NCBI RefSeq assembly: GCF_040581485.1
Contig: NC_090128.1
Coordinates: 25,760,931-25,824,930 of the forward strand
Reading direction: 5' to 3'
DNA: 64,000 nt
Origin: Linepithema humile
Taxonomy: Eukaryota > Arthropoda > Insecta > Hymenoptera > Formicidae
Shown here: in pieces, positions 12,512 to 36,253 of the stretch
Numbering within the stretch: the first letter of the stretch is position 1
How the letters are laid out: the number at the start of each line of letters is the position of its first letter
Program-made: the position numbers and the translations under genes
Notes under the pieces: model-generated
What the model was told of the DNA's origin: nothing
The model's input: only the letters and a program-made list of their open reading frames with translations
Database searches by the model: none

Positions 12512-13056
12512 TAGTTAGTTATTATAAAATTCGGAACATATTAATAAACAATCGTTACTTATAAAACTAATTCGGATATTACAATCTTCTTATATTCGTT
12601 ACATTTAAAAATTGTTTAGAGGACAACACATCTTGAAAGTCATGCCTCTTCTAATAACACCAATCTTAAGATCATCAGGAAGGAAATCATGTTTTACATT
12701 AAACATACACGATGTCCTTTTTAAGACTTGAATTGTGGTTGATTGCAATTATTCTAAAACCCAGCATGAACCAATGTCTATTTTTATCTTTATGTTACTT
12801 GTTATTTATTAAAATTACTAAAAATATTCTTACCTCAATGCATAGCAGTACCGTCATGTTGTGTTTTCGTGTAAACTTTCTTATTTTAAAAAAACTAAGA
12901 ACCAAAACTAAATTCGGTGTAGCGAGTCAGTTTGCTAAAAATGATATTGGAGGTCCGTGTCGTTTGAGTGGACATGGCAAACTAGTTGAATATAATAGAG
13001 GATATATTAGAGAACTCGTATGTGAAGGAGATTCGTGGTGGGAGAGTGAGTGATCT

Positions 13057-13480
13057 TTAAGCAGTAAACAAATTGAGAACTGGCAAATACAAGTTTGGCA
13101 GTAACTCAGTATCGTTCTGCTTATTGAGACTCGTTTTTTGCCGTTTTATGTGCAACATCTCGGAAATAAGCCTTTTGCTATAAGACATTTCCTTGTCTAA
13201 TATTTCTACATTCTCCCAATCCATTTCATGGTTTTTTTCTAATCTATGACAAGAAATGACAGAAGGGGATCCCGTTCTTTTATTTATATCCGACTTGTGT
13301 TCTTTAATTCTAGTTTTCAATTTTCTCTTTGTTTGTCCCACATAACTAGCCTCGCAATCATGACACGTTACCTTATATACTACATCACATTGGCTCATGG
13401 ATTCAATAATGTCTTTCCCTGTTTTTATCATTTTTAGTTTAAATGCTGACCTGATATAACCAAGATTCCTCTGGTCCATT
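13057..13480 (-). pseudogene. GIY-YIG endonuclease domain of a Penelope-like element
   Basis: About 140 codons on the minus strand read DVVYKVTCHDCEASYVGQT, then KRKLKTRIKEH. This is the GIY-YIG core (VYKV and YVGQT strands), a Cys-x2-Cys pair and the catalytic Arg region. It continues through an LISEMLHIK segment to a TAA at 13059-13057. In PLEs this domain nicks target DNA at the C-terminus of the RT polyprotein. Here it is joined in frame, through a poly-lysine (A-tract) stretch, to the DIRS RT start upstream. That makes an artificial 209-codon fused frame (13686-13057) which is not a functional gene. The RT part of the PLE is lost. Confidence 0.78.
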
Positions 13481-13488
13481 CGTATAAA

Positions 13489-13524
<36 letters not shown>

Positions 13525-13526
13525 CA

Positions 13527-13810
13527 AAATCAATCGATAAGAACCATCAGGCTTAAAAACCAGAAAAATGTTTGAAACAATTTGTTTTTTAGTAGGAGTG
13601 ACTTCAATAATAGCACTTTTTTGAATTAATTTAGATAATTGTTCGCGTATTGCAACAGACTCTTGTGCAGACCAGTGAGATTCCACGGGTGGAATATCTT
13701 GTGTGATTATTGATACAAAAGGAATTTTGTATCCACTGATCCAGCTCAGAATAAGTTTGTCAGAAGAAATCTCTGACCAGTTTGCGCGAAACTGCTTGAG
13801 CCTACTTGAG
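13527..13810 (-). pseudogene. DIRS reverse transcriptase, N-terminal fragment
   Basis: Minus-strand codons give FRANWSEISSDKLILSWISG, then YKIPF, IPPVESHWSAQE, IQKSAIIEVTPTKKQIVSNI and FLVFKPDGSYRLILNLK. This is the entry region of DIRS/Ty3-like RT (residues just before and within motif 1). The frame is open until it runs into a 27-base A tract (sense strand; plus 13493-13519), after which Penelope-like sequence takes over. The catalytic YMDD-type motif and RNase H are absent, so it cannot polymerise. Confidence 0.82.
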
Positions 13811-13865
13811 TGTAAGGTTGTAAAATTTTACTTGATGTTTTGAGAGTCTTGGTTGTTTTAACCGT

Positions 13866-14571
13866 ATCGTCTAATTTCTCTCCAAACAACCTTCGTCAAC
13901 TACTGTCGCAGTGAGAGCCTCTTTTAATGATGTATTAATATTTGTTAATACGAGACTACGATAAATGTTAGACTCTTCACATTGGAGGTCTGTTATTCTA
14001 TTCCGTTTTTCAATGATTCGGCTGTCACTTTTAATTATCGACTCATGGAGAGTCGCTTTCAACTCTGGATTCAATTTAGGAGGATCCAACCTGAGGCAAT
14101 TCTGAGGGGACAAGAATTTTTCAAGTAAATTTTTTTTTTTTTTTTTTTCGTCAACCCCCGTTGCAACCTGCGTATGAACTACAGGTGCAAATTTTTTGTT
14201 TGGATGAATCCTAGCTCCTATGACCTAAAGAATATTAGGATTTAATTCCTTTCTTTTTACTGCTGTTGCTGTTGGCGGAATATGAACCGCAGCTGATGAC
14301 TGTGAAGTTGATGTTGGAGTTGCAGTGGGTGATGGAAGTCCAACTGATGTTTTTTTTTTTTTTTTTGATCATTAATAGCGTTTAACTCTTTAGTGGATAA
14401 CTTTCCTTCATTACTTGATCCTTGAGACCTATGAGATGGTTTGCTGACATCTGAAGCATCAGCTTCTATCAGCGGAACTAGAATTATTTTGCGCAGCGAC
14501 TCTGGTTGTGGCTGCGAGATCGATCACAATATTTGTTTTTACGTCTAGAATATCGATCACGACTGCAATCA
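13866..14571 (-). pseudogene. DIRS gag, central and C-terminal part, disrupted
   Basis: Read on the minus strand after a candidate acceptor at about 14572: an arginine/serine-rich stretch (RSRSHNQSR-like), then SKPSHRSQGSSNEGKLSTKE, a TSVGLPSPTATPTS segment, IGARIHPNKKFAPVVHTQVA, and the family-typical LDPPKLNPELKATLHESIIK. The frames between these blocks are broken by stops (one after the ELNPNIL block) and by two A tracts (plus 14350-14366 and 14130-14148). DIRS gag proteins are structural/RNA-binding and commonly carry this PPKLNPE block. The final part, about 14113-13871, is an uninterrupted 80-codon frame. Confidence 0.72.
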
Positions 14572-16235
14572 GAACAATCGGAAAACATGTATTTAGACAT
14601 TGTTTTTTAACGTTCAAAACGTGATGTATTGTGTTGATGACGGAAAAATTTCCGAGATTTACTTCACACAATCTGCACATATGTGTAGCAGAAAAGTTTG
14701 TGATCATTGTGACATTGCAATTGTATAGGCGTGGTGTTATGACACGTCTAATCTGCAACATTGGAGATACATAGAATTGGATTAGTACTGTCACTCGCGC
14801 AGACGACGCAATGAATCACTAAATAGTACCTTCGCATTATTTGCAGCAGTGCTTTTTAACGAAGTTATGTGTGTGTCTTTTACATTGTCAGTGTTGGTTG
14901 GACCAACCTAACTGCATATTTTCCTCATCTACACATCTCAGTTAGACCAAAATGAGATTAACGTCAATTAAACTAACCTACTAGGATTATGTATGCATTT
15001 TATATAGCTAGTGTCGATTAGACCGACCTAACTGTGTTTGACGAAACATTAGTGCTTTGTGAAATTTCGAGCGCTTTACATGTTTCAAAGAAGCTAAATT
15101 TTTCTTACCAGATCTTGTATCTGAAATAACGCACAAATAATAATTGATTTTTTTTTTTTTTATATATATAAAATGGTTCATTAAAAACCTTTTATGCAGT
15201 CCTGATTTAATGCAGACAACTATTAGAGTCGATTTATAGTCATAACGATCACTTGTGTGACGCTTGTCATAGTGATGTCTCTTATATTGATTATCATCTT
15301 GATTTCAATTTTGTGAAGTTCTTCTGGATCACTTCTGCTCTTACTTGTGTATGTTAAGAAACCTAAGTTATTTTTTAAACTTAAATTTCTTATATCAACG
15401 TCAGTTAGACCGACTTAATAACGTATATGCCCATTGCACCGTCAATGTCAGTTGGACCGACACAACTGCACGCTTACCCAATCTCGGTTGAACCAAGGTG
15501 TGAGTTGGACCGGCCTGATGGGATTATGTGTATGCTTATTGCACCGTCAATGTCAGTCGACACAACTGCACGCTTACCCAACCCCGGTTGAACCAAGGTG
15601 TCAGAGTCAGTTGGACCGACCTGACGAGGTTATGTGTGTGTCTGTTACATTGTCAGTGTTGGTTGGACCAACCTGACTGCATATTTGCCAATATGTGACC
15701 GATCTGATAGGGTTATGTGTATGCCAATTGCACCGTCAATGTCAGTCGACACGACTGCACGCTTACCCAACCCCGGTTGAACCAAGATGTCAGAGTCAGT
15801 TGGACCGACCTGACGAGGTTATGTGTGTGTCTGTTACATTGTCAGTGTTGGTTGGACCAACCTGACTGCATATTTGTCAATATGTGACCGATCTGATGGG
15901 GTTATGTGTATGCCAATTGCACCGTCAATGTCAGTCGACACGACTGCACGCTTACCCAACCCCGGTTGAACCAAGGTGTCAGAGTCAGTTGGACCGATCT
16001 GACGGGGTTATGTGTGTTTTTTGCATTGTCAGTGTTGGTTGACCAACCTGACTGCATATTTTCCTTATTTACACATCTCAGTTAGACCGAGATATAAGAT
16101 TAACGCCAGTTGAACTGGCTTGCTAGGATTATGTATGTATTTCAGATAGCTAGTGTCGGTTAGACCGACCTAACTTTTAGTGACACACAAAGATCGCGGC
16201 AACCTTCTTTGTTTGTAACCTGTAAACGAACTTAC
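14572..16235 (-). other. Probable intron within the DIRS gag gene
   Basis: On the minus strand gag exon 1 ends at TATCGTG followed by a near-perfect donor GTAAGT (intron start 16235). The best acceptor before gag text resumes is a pyrimidine-rich stretch ending TGATTGCAG at about 14572. The interval is non-coding, full of a palindromic tandem array, and separates the lysine/arginine-rich gag start from the RS-rich and PPKLNPE parts. The exon phases do not join cleanly (phase 1 donor would need phase 2 downstream), which may reflect decay. No transcript evidence is available here. Confidence 0.45.
14873..16175. repeat. Palindrome-rich tandem array inside the DIRS-like element, 189-bp monomer
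   Basis: Three consecutive units start at 15532, 15721 and 15910, exactly 189 bp apart, after a shorter partial unit at 15427. Each contains several imperfect palindromes of the type GTCAGTTGGACCGACCTGAC and GGTTGGACCAACC (for example 14896-14908, 15661-15673, 15850-15862). A different segment of about 157 bp (14876-15032) is repeated directly at the other edge (16018-16173), so the array is bracketed by direct repeats. The 80-codon open frame at 15434-15676 is only a repeat translation. Confidence 0.9.
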
Positions 16236-16398
16236 CACGATAATGTCTTTGATTTTCTTTTTCTTGGCGTTTAACTTTTTTCCTCAATCGTTCGACTTCT
16301 CTTCTCAAGTCGTCTTTTTTATTTCTTGATGAATGTCTTTTTCGTTTATGAGACATTTTTTGCTGATAATATTTCGGCATGTGACGTATTCGGCACAA
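16236..16398 (-). pseudogene. DIRS gag, N-terminal exon
   Basis: Minus-strand frame with in-frame ATG at about 16380 (MPKYYQQKMSHKRKRHSSRN) followed by a highly charged helix with RREVERLRKKVKRQEKE, predicted coiled coil. Such a Lys/Arg/Ser-rich start with a coiled coil is usual for DIRS gag. The frame reads through a donor-like GTAAGT at 16235-16230 for 20 more residues before its stop, so the coding exon probably ends at 16236. It lies just inside the right terminal repeat, as expected for the 5' gene. I class it as a pseudogene because later gag parts are broken. Confidence 0.65.
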
Positions 16399-16410
16399 AG
16401 AAGAAGAATA

Positions 16411-16537
16411 AGAGATGCGCTAGCACGCCAGGATGATAAAGGCATAAAAAGCTCTAGACTTTAAAAAATTGTGGCGACATCGGTGTAAAGCAGGGGGTAC
16501 TACAGTTTGATCTCGAGGAAGAGGCGCGAAATACAAT
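16411..16537 (-). repeat. Right inverted terminal repeat of the DIRS-like element (its 5' end)
   Basis: Reverse complement of the left terminal repeat from its inner GCGCATCTCT to the GCGCCTCTTCC near the tip, with a short four-base difference near the tip. The outermost 17 bases (to AAT at 16535-16537) differ from the left end and recur in the internal complementary region at 10823-10839. Confidence 0.9.
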
Positions 16538-17478
16538 AATAATTGCAATTAACAAATTTATATGAGTTTATATGAACGAATTACTATTTATACGAATAAT
16601 AAAATATTTCTAGGTCCTTTTTCTGGTCTTCTGTAAAATGTATTGTTTGTAGGAAATAGTTGAACATTTCTTATTGCTTACTTTAATTTATGTTTTGCAT
16701 TCTCTTTTGTTAAAAAAAAAATTGACATATGTTTCTCCTATAATTTTTTGGGGAATTTATTTCCGTGCTATTTCACATCAGCCGTAATGCAATCACACGC
16801 TTCCAACACGGTACAAAATGTCAGGTGCCCGGATTGCAATAAAGAACTTGTAATTACTTATAATCACTTGGCTGGCAGACTGGTAAGATAAAGACAAAAT
16901 TGAGGGTGCAAAGAAACCGCTTTCAACAACACCACCTGTTCTTGGCTTTACACGATGAATAATACTCAGGTATTCGCACTGTCGTAATTAGACGACTGTG
17001 AGCCGGGTTAGTTGTGGTGGTGCTCAAGTATAATTCCGTCATGCACAATAGCATTGATTTGTCAAACACATGTTTTTTTTAAGACATGAATAATAGAGGT
17101 TTGTTAGTAAAGAACAATACTACAGAATTAATAAATGTTATGTAAATTTCATCAATTTTCCGCCTCGCGTCCTTTTGGCTAGTTACATCACTGTCCATTT
17201 AGTCGACCTTCGTACTGCTATATGATCATCCTGAAAATTATCGGACGGTAGTGGGATGCGTGCATCGTCCAAAACGCATCATTTTGTCGAAATAACAGGG
17301 TCAAAGCCAGAGGCGGTTAAATTGCGTCCGGAATATGGGGGCTAAAGGACAATTAGAATCCACCGTCGGTCTGCTATGCGAGTATGCCATCTGAGAGAGG
17401 CGCGTGGCCCATTCCATCTCTGTCTCCCTGTTTCTCTTCCTTGCGGGAGTCGGATAGAATAAATCCGCCTCTAATTTT

Positions 17479-17505
17479 CGTCGCGTCGCGTATCGCGACG
17501 CGACG
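17479..17505. repeat. Perfect CpG palindrome
   Basis: Arms CGTCGCGTCGCG and CGCGACGCGACG (12 bp each) flank a TAT spacer. It could extrude as a very stable hairpin. No transcript or terminator context is apparent. Confidence 0.85.
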
Positions 17506-19350
17506 CGGTGCGGAATTAATTACAAGGCCGAGAGAGGAATTGCTGCGAGCACTGCTCTGACGACGAGCATCTACTGTGATCGAAGACTGCTGGAAACGGG
17601 GTTAACTGCCGCGATAATTATTATTCCACCCCGGCTAGCAGCCGCTGCGCGAGCGATTGAATTTCGAGCACGCGCGAGCACGAGATTCGCCCGGATCGGC
17701 CGTTTCTTGCGCAAGACGAGGACTAATTAATATCGTGCCGGTCGCGTAACTTAACGGCGGACGCCTCGGCACGAAAGGGTTGCACTCCGGTGCCTGGAAA
17801 TACGACGGCTGTCCTTCCCACGCGGTCACGCGAAAGGTCGACCCGGCCGTCACGCGCGCATTACGCGGCATTCACAACGTGAAGAGCTCTTAGTGCCGAC
17901 GGGGAGGAGGGGATAAAAGCCGAGATGAAACCCGAGATAAGAGAAAATCAATAACATGATAATGCAAATGGAAGTTGCCATAAGAAATTGAAATTCGAAA
18001 TTATTTCTATTATTTTAGTCTTAAACCATTATTACTGTTGTGTTTTGTGTAATGAAATACAGGCTTAAAATTGGTACATGCGACAGTAATGAAAAGTTAT
18101 TTACCCGAGATTGGAAATACAGTAGAGAGATGTGAATTTAATCTTGATTAAGAAAGATATGGAACAAGCGAAAATGCGATTGTCGGCCATACAATCCGAT
18201 TAATTGAATTGATTCGATAGCAATTTGCATTTTCTATATGTATTTGCGATACCACTCGTAGGCGCTTACTATACGGCTTTGGAAAATTTTGCGTTCCCGG
18301 GCGAGCCGGAGACTCCCGCCTGTACTTTCATCACGAGCAGACGGAAGTGTATTAGAGCTCTTGTTTGTTTAAATAAGAAATAAAGATAAACATGACGTTC
18401 GGGAAGTAGCTTGGCCGGAAGACCTTTCGAAGTCAGAATAAACACTTTACTTGCGTGAAAATTCCGCAAGCATCGTATCTCCTTCGGCGGAAGGTCTCGA
18501 GTCCGCCCGAGTTGCGCTCTCCAAATACGGTTTCAGGGCATCGTAAAACCGATACGCTCGCGTGCATTTTATCGACTGGCTTTCTACGAACTGTTCAACG
18601 ATGCGGAATACATCGCGGTATATATCTCCCATCCACCGCAATTAACTTTTTAATAAAGCTTCACGCGTCCGAACGTTACCGGAGCATTTTTCGCGGCAAG
18701 GCGGCGCGATGGGAAATTGATTTCTGTCGTCGCGCCGATCGCGCTTTTTTTCCATGCCGAGCCAGGTGTGTAGCCGGCTTTATCGTTACTCGCGGCCACC
18801 GTCGACGAGGCACAGCGGCATTCTTCCCCGCTTGCATGTCTGCCGGCAGATAAGATACATTCACGATCATTAATAGCGACTGAAACGCCGATAAAGTATC
18901 GCTAACTACAAGCGGGCTTGCCGAATTTTCCTCCGGCTTGTTAGCCTGAATAAATTGCGATAGCCACCTCCGTGGTCGTGTTTGTTTATAATTTCGTCTG
19001 GAGAATCACTGAGCAAACTCCCCAGAATCGTCGCGGTGCTGCTATATCAGCTTAATTGGATAATGATAACTCTGTTATCGCAAGATGATAAATAGCGGTC
19101 TTGTGTGCGTCTTTAATTCGTTGATGGCAGCCGCGGGGTACGTTGAAATTGCGGGCGTGGACTGAAGTCCTTTTGGAAATTGAAATCTCTCGTAACAATG
19201 CGAAAATGTCAGATTTATTGAAAATATTAATGATGACATAGTTAACGTAATTCGTATACCTATACGATAATAATTTAAATTACAATTTTTCTTTTAGTCA
19301 AATATAATGTCAAATGCTGTGAAAATTTTATCAAAGATTTTGCTTGAACG

Positions 19351-19380
19351 TTTTTTTTTTTTTTTTTGGGGGGGGGGGGG
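19351..19380. repeat. T17-G13 homopolymer junction
   Basis: A run of 17 T is followed without interruption by 13 G. It sits in AT-rich non-coding sequence. Adjacent homopolymers of this kind can be real or can mark an assembly or consensus fault. Confidence 0.9.
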
Positions 19381-22300
19381 AAATCTTCAATTAGAAATAC
19401 CGAGCTTTCTCTCTCTTGTGCTGGCTGCACATTTTATACTACGAGTATTATGAAAGAAAGAAATGGCCCGCGGCATAAAACTCCCAAGTTTCTCGCTACT
19501 GTCATACAAGTGCAGCACGTACAACAATTACATGTAAAAGTATGAAGTAAAATTTCAGAGTTTACTATTATTATCCCGTGTTTATGTGTTTTACGACTAT
19601 GTTTACGATCTTCTTGCTTGCTGATAGTGTAAATCCGACATTGTTGATACGAAAGGCAGAGAATTTTAATATTTAATTTTAATTTGAAGTTATATACATC
19701 TTGAAAAGGTTAAAATTTTCCATGATATATTGTGTAACTGCATATGGCGCATTCCATTTCCACACATTGCGAATTTTTAATAAAACCTTTATTTCCGGAA
19801 GGTGTAAAAGTGGATTTAGAGGCATGAAAATAATCCGTGTATTTATCCGTGATGATTGAAACGCGGCAATCGACGTGGGATCTATTTTTCCATAACTGTA
19901 GCGGTAAAAATTGAATTTCGCCGAGATAACACCGACTTCAATTTCTAGTTAAAGGTTAAATATTCTCGGGCGCATATTATCCGGTTTTCTAGGGCTAAGG
20001 CTCGATGCCAGGTGGCCGTTCCAGCCAGTCGCGCCGTAGAAGAATAAATACGCGCGGATTGCGACGGGAAGAAATCCATGCAATTACGCGCGTTGCGCTT
20101 AGCGGCGCTATCGGAAATCCCGATAAACCGCAATCAAGGGTGAGCACCGTGATTAAAGCCCCGTGACGGTAATGGCGCCGATATAGCGTCGTATATAAAT
20201 AGAATCCGACGTTGAATCGTTAATGGCAGCAATTCGTATGTGCGGGTGTGGTGGTTGCAATAATATTTATGAATAGCGATTGGTTGAAACAGTTAACTTT
20301 GATAAATATTTACGTCGAATTCGAAAACGCAGTAATTTGATATCGCTATTGTCGCTCGTGCAAAACCGAGAGAACGAATCGTTTATTTGTTTATCACATA
20401 ATCTCGTATTAAATGTATATGGACGCACGCCCTTTGACACTCTTTCTCAGTTTCTTCAATAAATCGTTAAATACCTTTGCAAAGTCTTCGGGACTTGTCT
20501 TGACATTTTATACCTGCTCTTAAATTTCGGTTCAATATCGGGGGATATCGAAGGTAGTTGGAGAAATGAAGTTACTCGGTTTCGGAATCCAGGAACGGCC
20601 GATAAAATCTGTGGAATCTGCTTTACGGGGAAGGGACATTCGATGTCCCCCTTTGTCTTAAACACCGTACCTACAATGTGAGTTTCTAAAGGCGGGATTT
20701 TTCGAAGAATTCCTCGAACGGTATTGCGAGAGAGTCGGAACGTCGCGAAGTCGGGACGAAGAGGATACCGGAGAAAACATGTAAAGGCGAATTGTTAAAT
20801 CAAGCAATTGAAGCGTCGCCTTACGAAATAATGCCGGGCGGATCTGCGCCGTGGCGGCGCAATTAATTAAGATAATTTATGAATGCAGCCGCGTCGTAGC
20901 GGCGCGGTGGTTAATGTTTATCGCTTACGACGCTCGTATCGGCAGTATAATTTATCTCTGACCGACCGCCGCGTCGCGTCGCGTCGCTCGCACGATTTAC
21001 TACTACGCGCCCGCTAATTTATTTGGGAAATAATAATCGTTCGGTGGCAGATGGCGATGGCGTTTTTCTCCCCTGCGCTCGCACGTGGATAACGTATTGC
21101 ACGCGCAGCCATCACGCGCCGAAAACTCGTCGCGGCGGCGGCGGCGGCGTTTAGAGCAGCAGTCCGCGCTGAAAGGTTGGGGCGCATTTCGCGAAAATTG
21201 CTCTGCTTTGCGTCGTTGTAATCTGACGATACCATCGGTATTTAACCGCGGATACAGGTGGCAGACATTGGGGGCGCGTGGGACAATAAAGTTGCTGATA
21301 AAATGGCGAACGGGATACCGAGGGGGGTAACAGGTGCGGTCATTAACACCAACTGTAAACATTTAATCAGGCAACACTTGGCCACTTTAATCCCCGGAGA
21401 GCGCAAAGCAGCGGAAGCAAAATATTAACCGAAGAGCTAAATGACGATCGGCGGCGCTGCGGGCGGACAGCGCGATTGCGGCTATTTGGTGGAAAAATTA
21501 ATCTCATCGCGTTTTTTGAGTTGAGCTGCTGGCCGAGCGAGCGTGAGCGTCGGCGGCATTTAACGGCTGATTAATGCCGGGTCGTCTAATGCTGGCGACT
21601 ATTCGCGTCGCGTCTCAAGGGGCATTGAATTAAATTGGTCTACTTGTTTCTTATTGCGATTCGCCGCCCACCCGAGACAGATCGTCGCGGCGCGGCGCGA
21701 CACCGGCAGGAAATTGTTTCTCATTTTAAATTTAGAATTCGGTATCGTCGCAACTTCAAAGAAACCCCTTAATTGCGACTCGGAACGGGAAAAAATAAAG
21801 TCGCGCGCGAGATGAAATGGGGGGGGGGGAGGGGGGCGCCGGAAAAGTTAGCAGAGTGCGAACGCACGCTCGTTCGACACCTGAGACTTTGTTCGTCACG
21901 GAGAAACGCCGCGGTCTGTAAACGCGCTCTCACGTACGAGCCGCTACACGCTATTTCTCCCTCCGCGCAATCAAATACTTCCGCGGATGAATATTCACGC
22001 GTTACCGCCGGGCAGCTGTACCAACTAAAAGTTAAAGCCAATTCAGAAACCGGAAAAGTAAAACGACAACACACACGGACGAGCTGCGAGCGCGGCAACG
22101 CATGTCCGGGCAAAATTTACCCTTCTGTTATCCAGTTCAAACGCGCGCATACTAAACTGCATATTGCATTCGCCCTTGCCGAGAGAGCGGAGCCGCACTC
22201 TCTTTCTCGCCGCCAGTTCTTTTCCTCTCTCACTTTATTGCCACCCACGGCCATTTAGCGCAATAAATTAAACGGCGGCAACGGTAACGCGTCGCGTTAT

Positions 22301-23476
22301 ACTGACGATCAAAGGTAATTTGATTTATGTATCTCACCCCTGCTGCGATAGGAGGGCTCCGCGGCACCTCGGAGATTCGACTTCCCCCTCCTCGAAAACA
22401 CGACGCGGATACGCGCGCGTTGCACACACCTACAAACTACCGTGTAATTAACGTAAAGACGCGCGATGGCGCACGGTTGCCCGAAGTTCCTGCCACATCG
22501 ACCGTATAACGTGACGTTATAATAGAAACCGTAGACACGCCGTCTCAGACATAGGTCAAATAACGAGAATCACGGGACCGTTTCAGACGTCGTGCGCAAG
22601 TTTCCGCAAGTCTCGGCACTAAACCTGCGAATTTCCGCGACGCCATTGAATGCACATCTGAACGATGATGTGACGCGCAAAGCGAAGGGCATTCCGGAGA
22701 ATGATCAAACGATTTTCTTGTGAAAGAAGCGGCGCGCCAGTTTTAGCTATTTCGGGTTAAGGATATTTTGCTGAAAATGTCACAAATTTTTATGCACAAA
22801 ATCTCATTTAAAATTAACTTAAGCGGAGAAAATAGGCGTGCTTGACAATTGAGCAGTCCTGATTATTCGTGCGTTGACATTTTCTAAATTTTACTTGTGT
22901 CTTCGTCAAAACTAAGCTGTCAGTCGATACACACACAAGCACGTATTATGTAACTTTCGATCGATGTCTTAAAAAAAGAACACGAGTAGGCGTATATATT
23001 TTCGTCGAAATAATGTCTATGAACCTACTTGAAATGAATTTTTCATATGCTCTATTCTCGCGTCGTGAATTTATTATAATGCACACACGTAAGCACGAGT
23101 CAAAGCTACCCGGAAAGGTAAACTTCTTGATGGACTGACTGTAATTTTTGTTTTGTAACGCGATAAAATGGCTTTCCGTCTGCTGAGAACGGCTCGTATC
23201 GTATCACGAGCGAGCGGCACGCAGATAATATCTTTAAATTTAGAAAAGAATGACGATAAAGAGACTCTGTGTGCCAGCTGGTACTCCGATACAATTGAAC
23301 CTGGCCGGAAAACAGGGTTAATCTTGTCAAAGAGCTCTGCAACGCGCGCCGCAGGATTTATCAGGATTCCGTCGGTTCGGCGTGTGCGCGTATTTGCAGG
23401 ATGTCGTGGATTTTCATGCTGCGAAGGCAGAGCGGTGTGACGTGATTGTCCCGTGCCTTCATTTAAATTATTCACC

Positions 23477-36253
<12,777 letters not shown>

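Larger units (their letters stand above)
12416..13486 (-). mobile_element. 5'-truncated Penelope-like element (PLE) fragment nested in the DIRS element
   Basis: On the minus strand, a GIY-YIG endonuclease C-terminal part (about 13480-13060) is followed by a non-coding tail. The tail contains a short hairpin with CTGAAGATGACC and GGTCGAAAC at 12511-12481, a motif common at PLE ends. DIRS coding text stops at the RT segment ILNLK at about 13527 and resumes with recombinase at about 12395. The fragment therefore sits where the DIRS RT core, RNase H and any methyltransferase should be. Both junctions are approximate and I could not define a target-site duplication. No PLE reverse transcriptase remains. 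Confidence 0.7.
10479..16537 (-). mobile_element. DIRS-like tyrosine-recombinase retrotransposon, decayed, with nested Penelope-like fragment
   Basis: Seen: inverted terminal repeats that match over about 120 bp (10535-10652 against 16530-16411), and an internal complementary region at 10748-10860 that joins the reverse complement of the left end to that of the right end. In sense order on the minus strand come gag, RT and tyrosine recombinase pieces. This is the known DIRS order and end structure. The internal copy sets the ends at AAT (10479-10481) and AAT (16535-16537), giving 6059 bp with AAT as the likely crossover trinucleotide. Coding parts carry stops, frame changes and poly(A) expansions. 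The RT core and RNase H are missing, replaced by a Penelope-like fragment, so it is not autonomous. Assignment to the DIRS order is firm; the family name is unknown. Confidence 0.9.

Noticed and set aside
12712..13053. 113-codon plus-strand frame
   Set aside because: Antisense to the Penelope-like 3' tail; no protein motif.
14459..14794. 111-codon minus-strand frame in the DIRS element
   Set aside because: It crosses the proposed gag intron boundary in a frame different from the RS-rich gag text; most likely incidental.
15434..15676. 80-codon plus-strand frame with repeated LDR text
   Set aside because: Translation of the 189-bp tandem array, antisense to the DIRS element.
14873..16175. CRISPR-like array
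   Set aside because: Units are contiguous 189-bp tandem repeats with no unique spacers, inside a eukaryotic retrotransposon.
21773..22258. 161-codon plus-strand frame
   Set aside because: Basic, low-information sequence in GC-rich DNA, overlapped by an equally long frame on the other strand.
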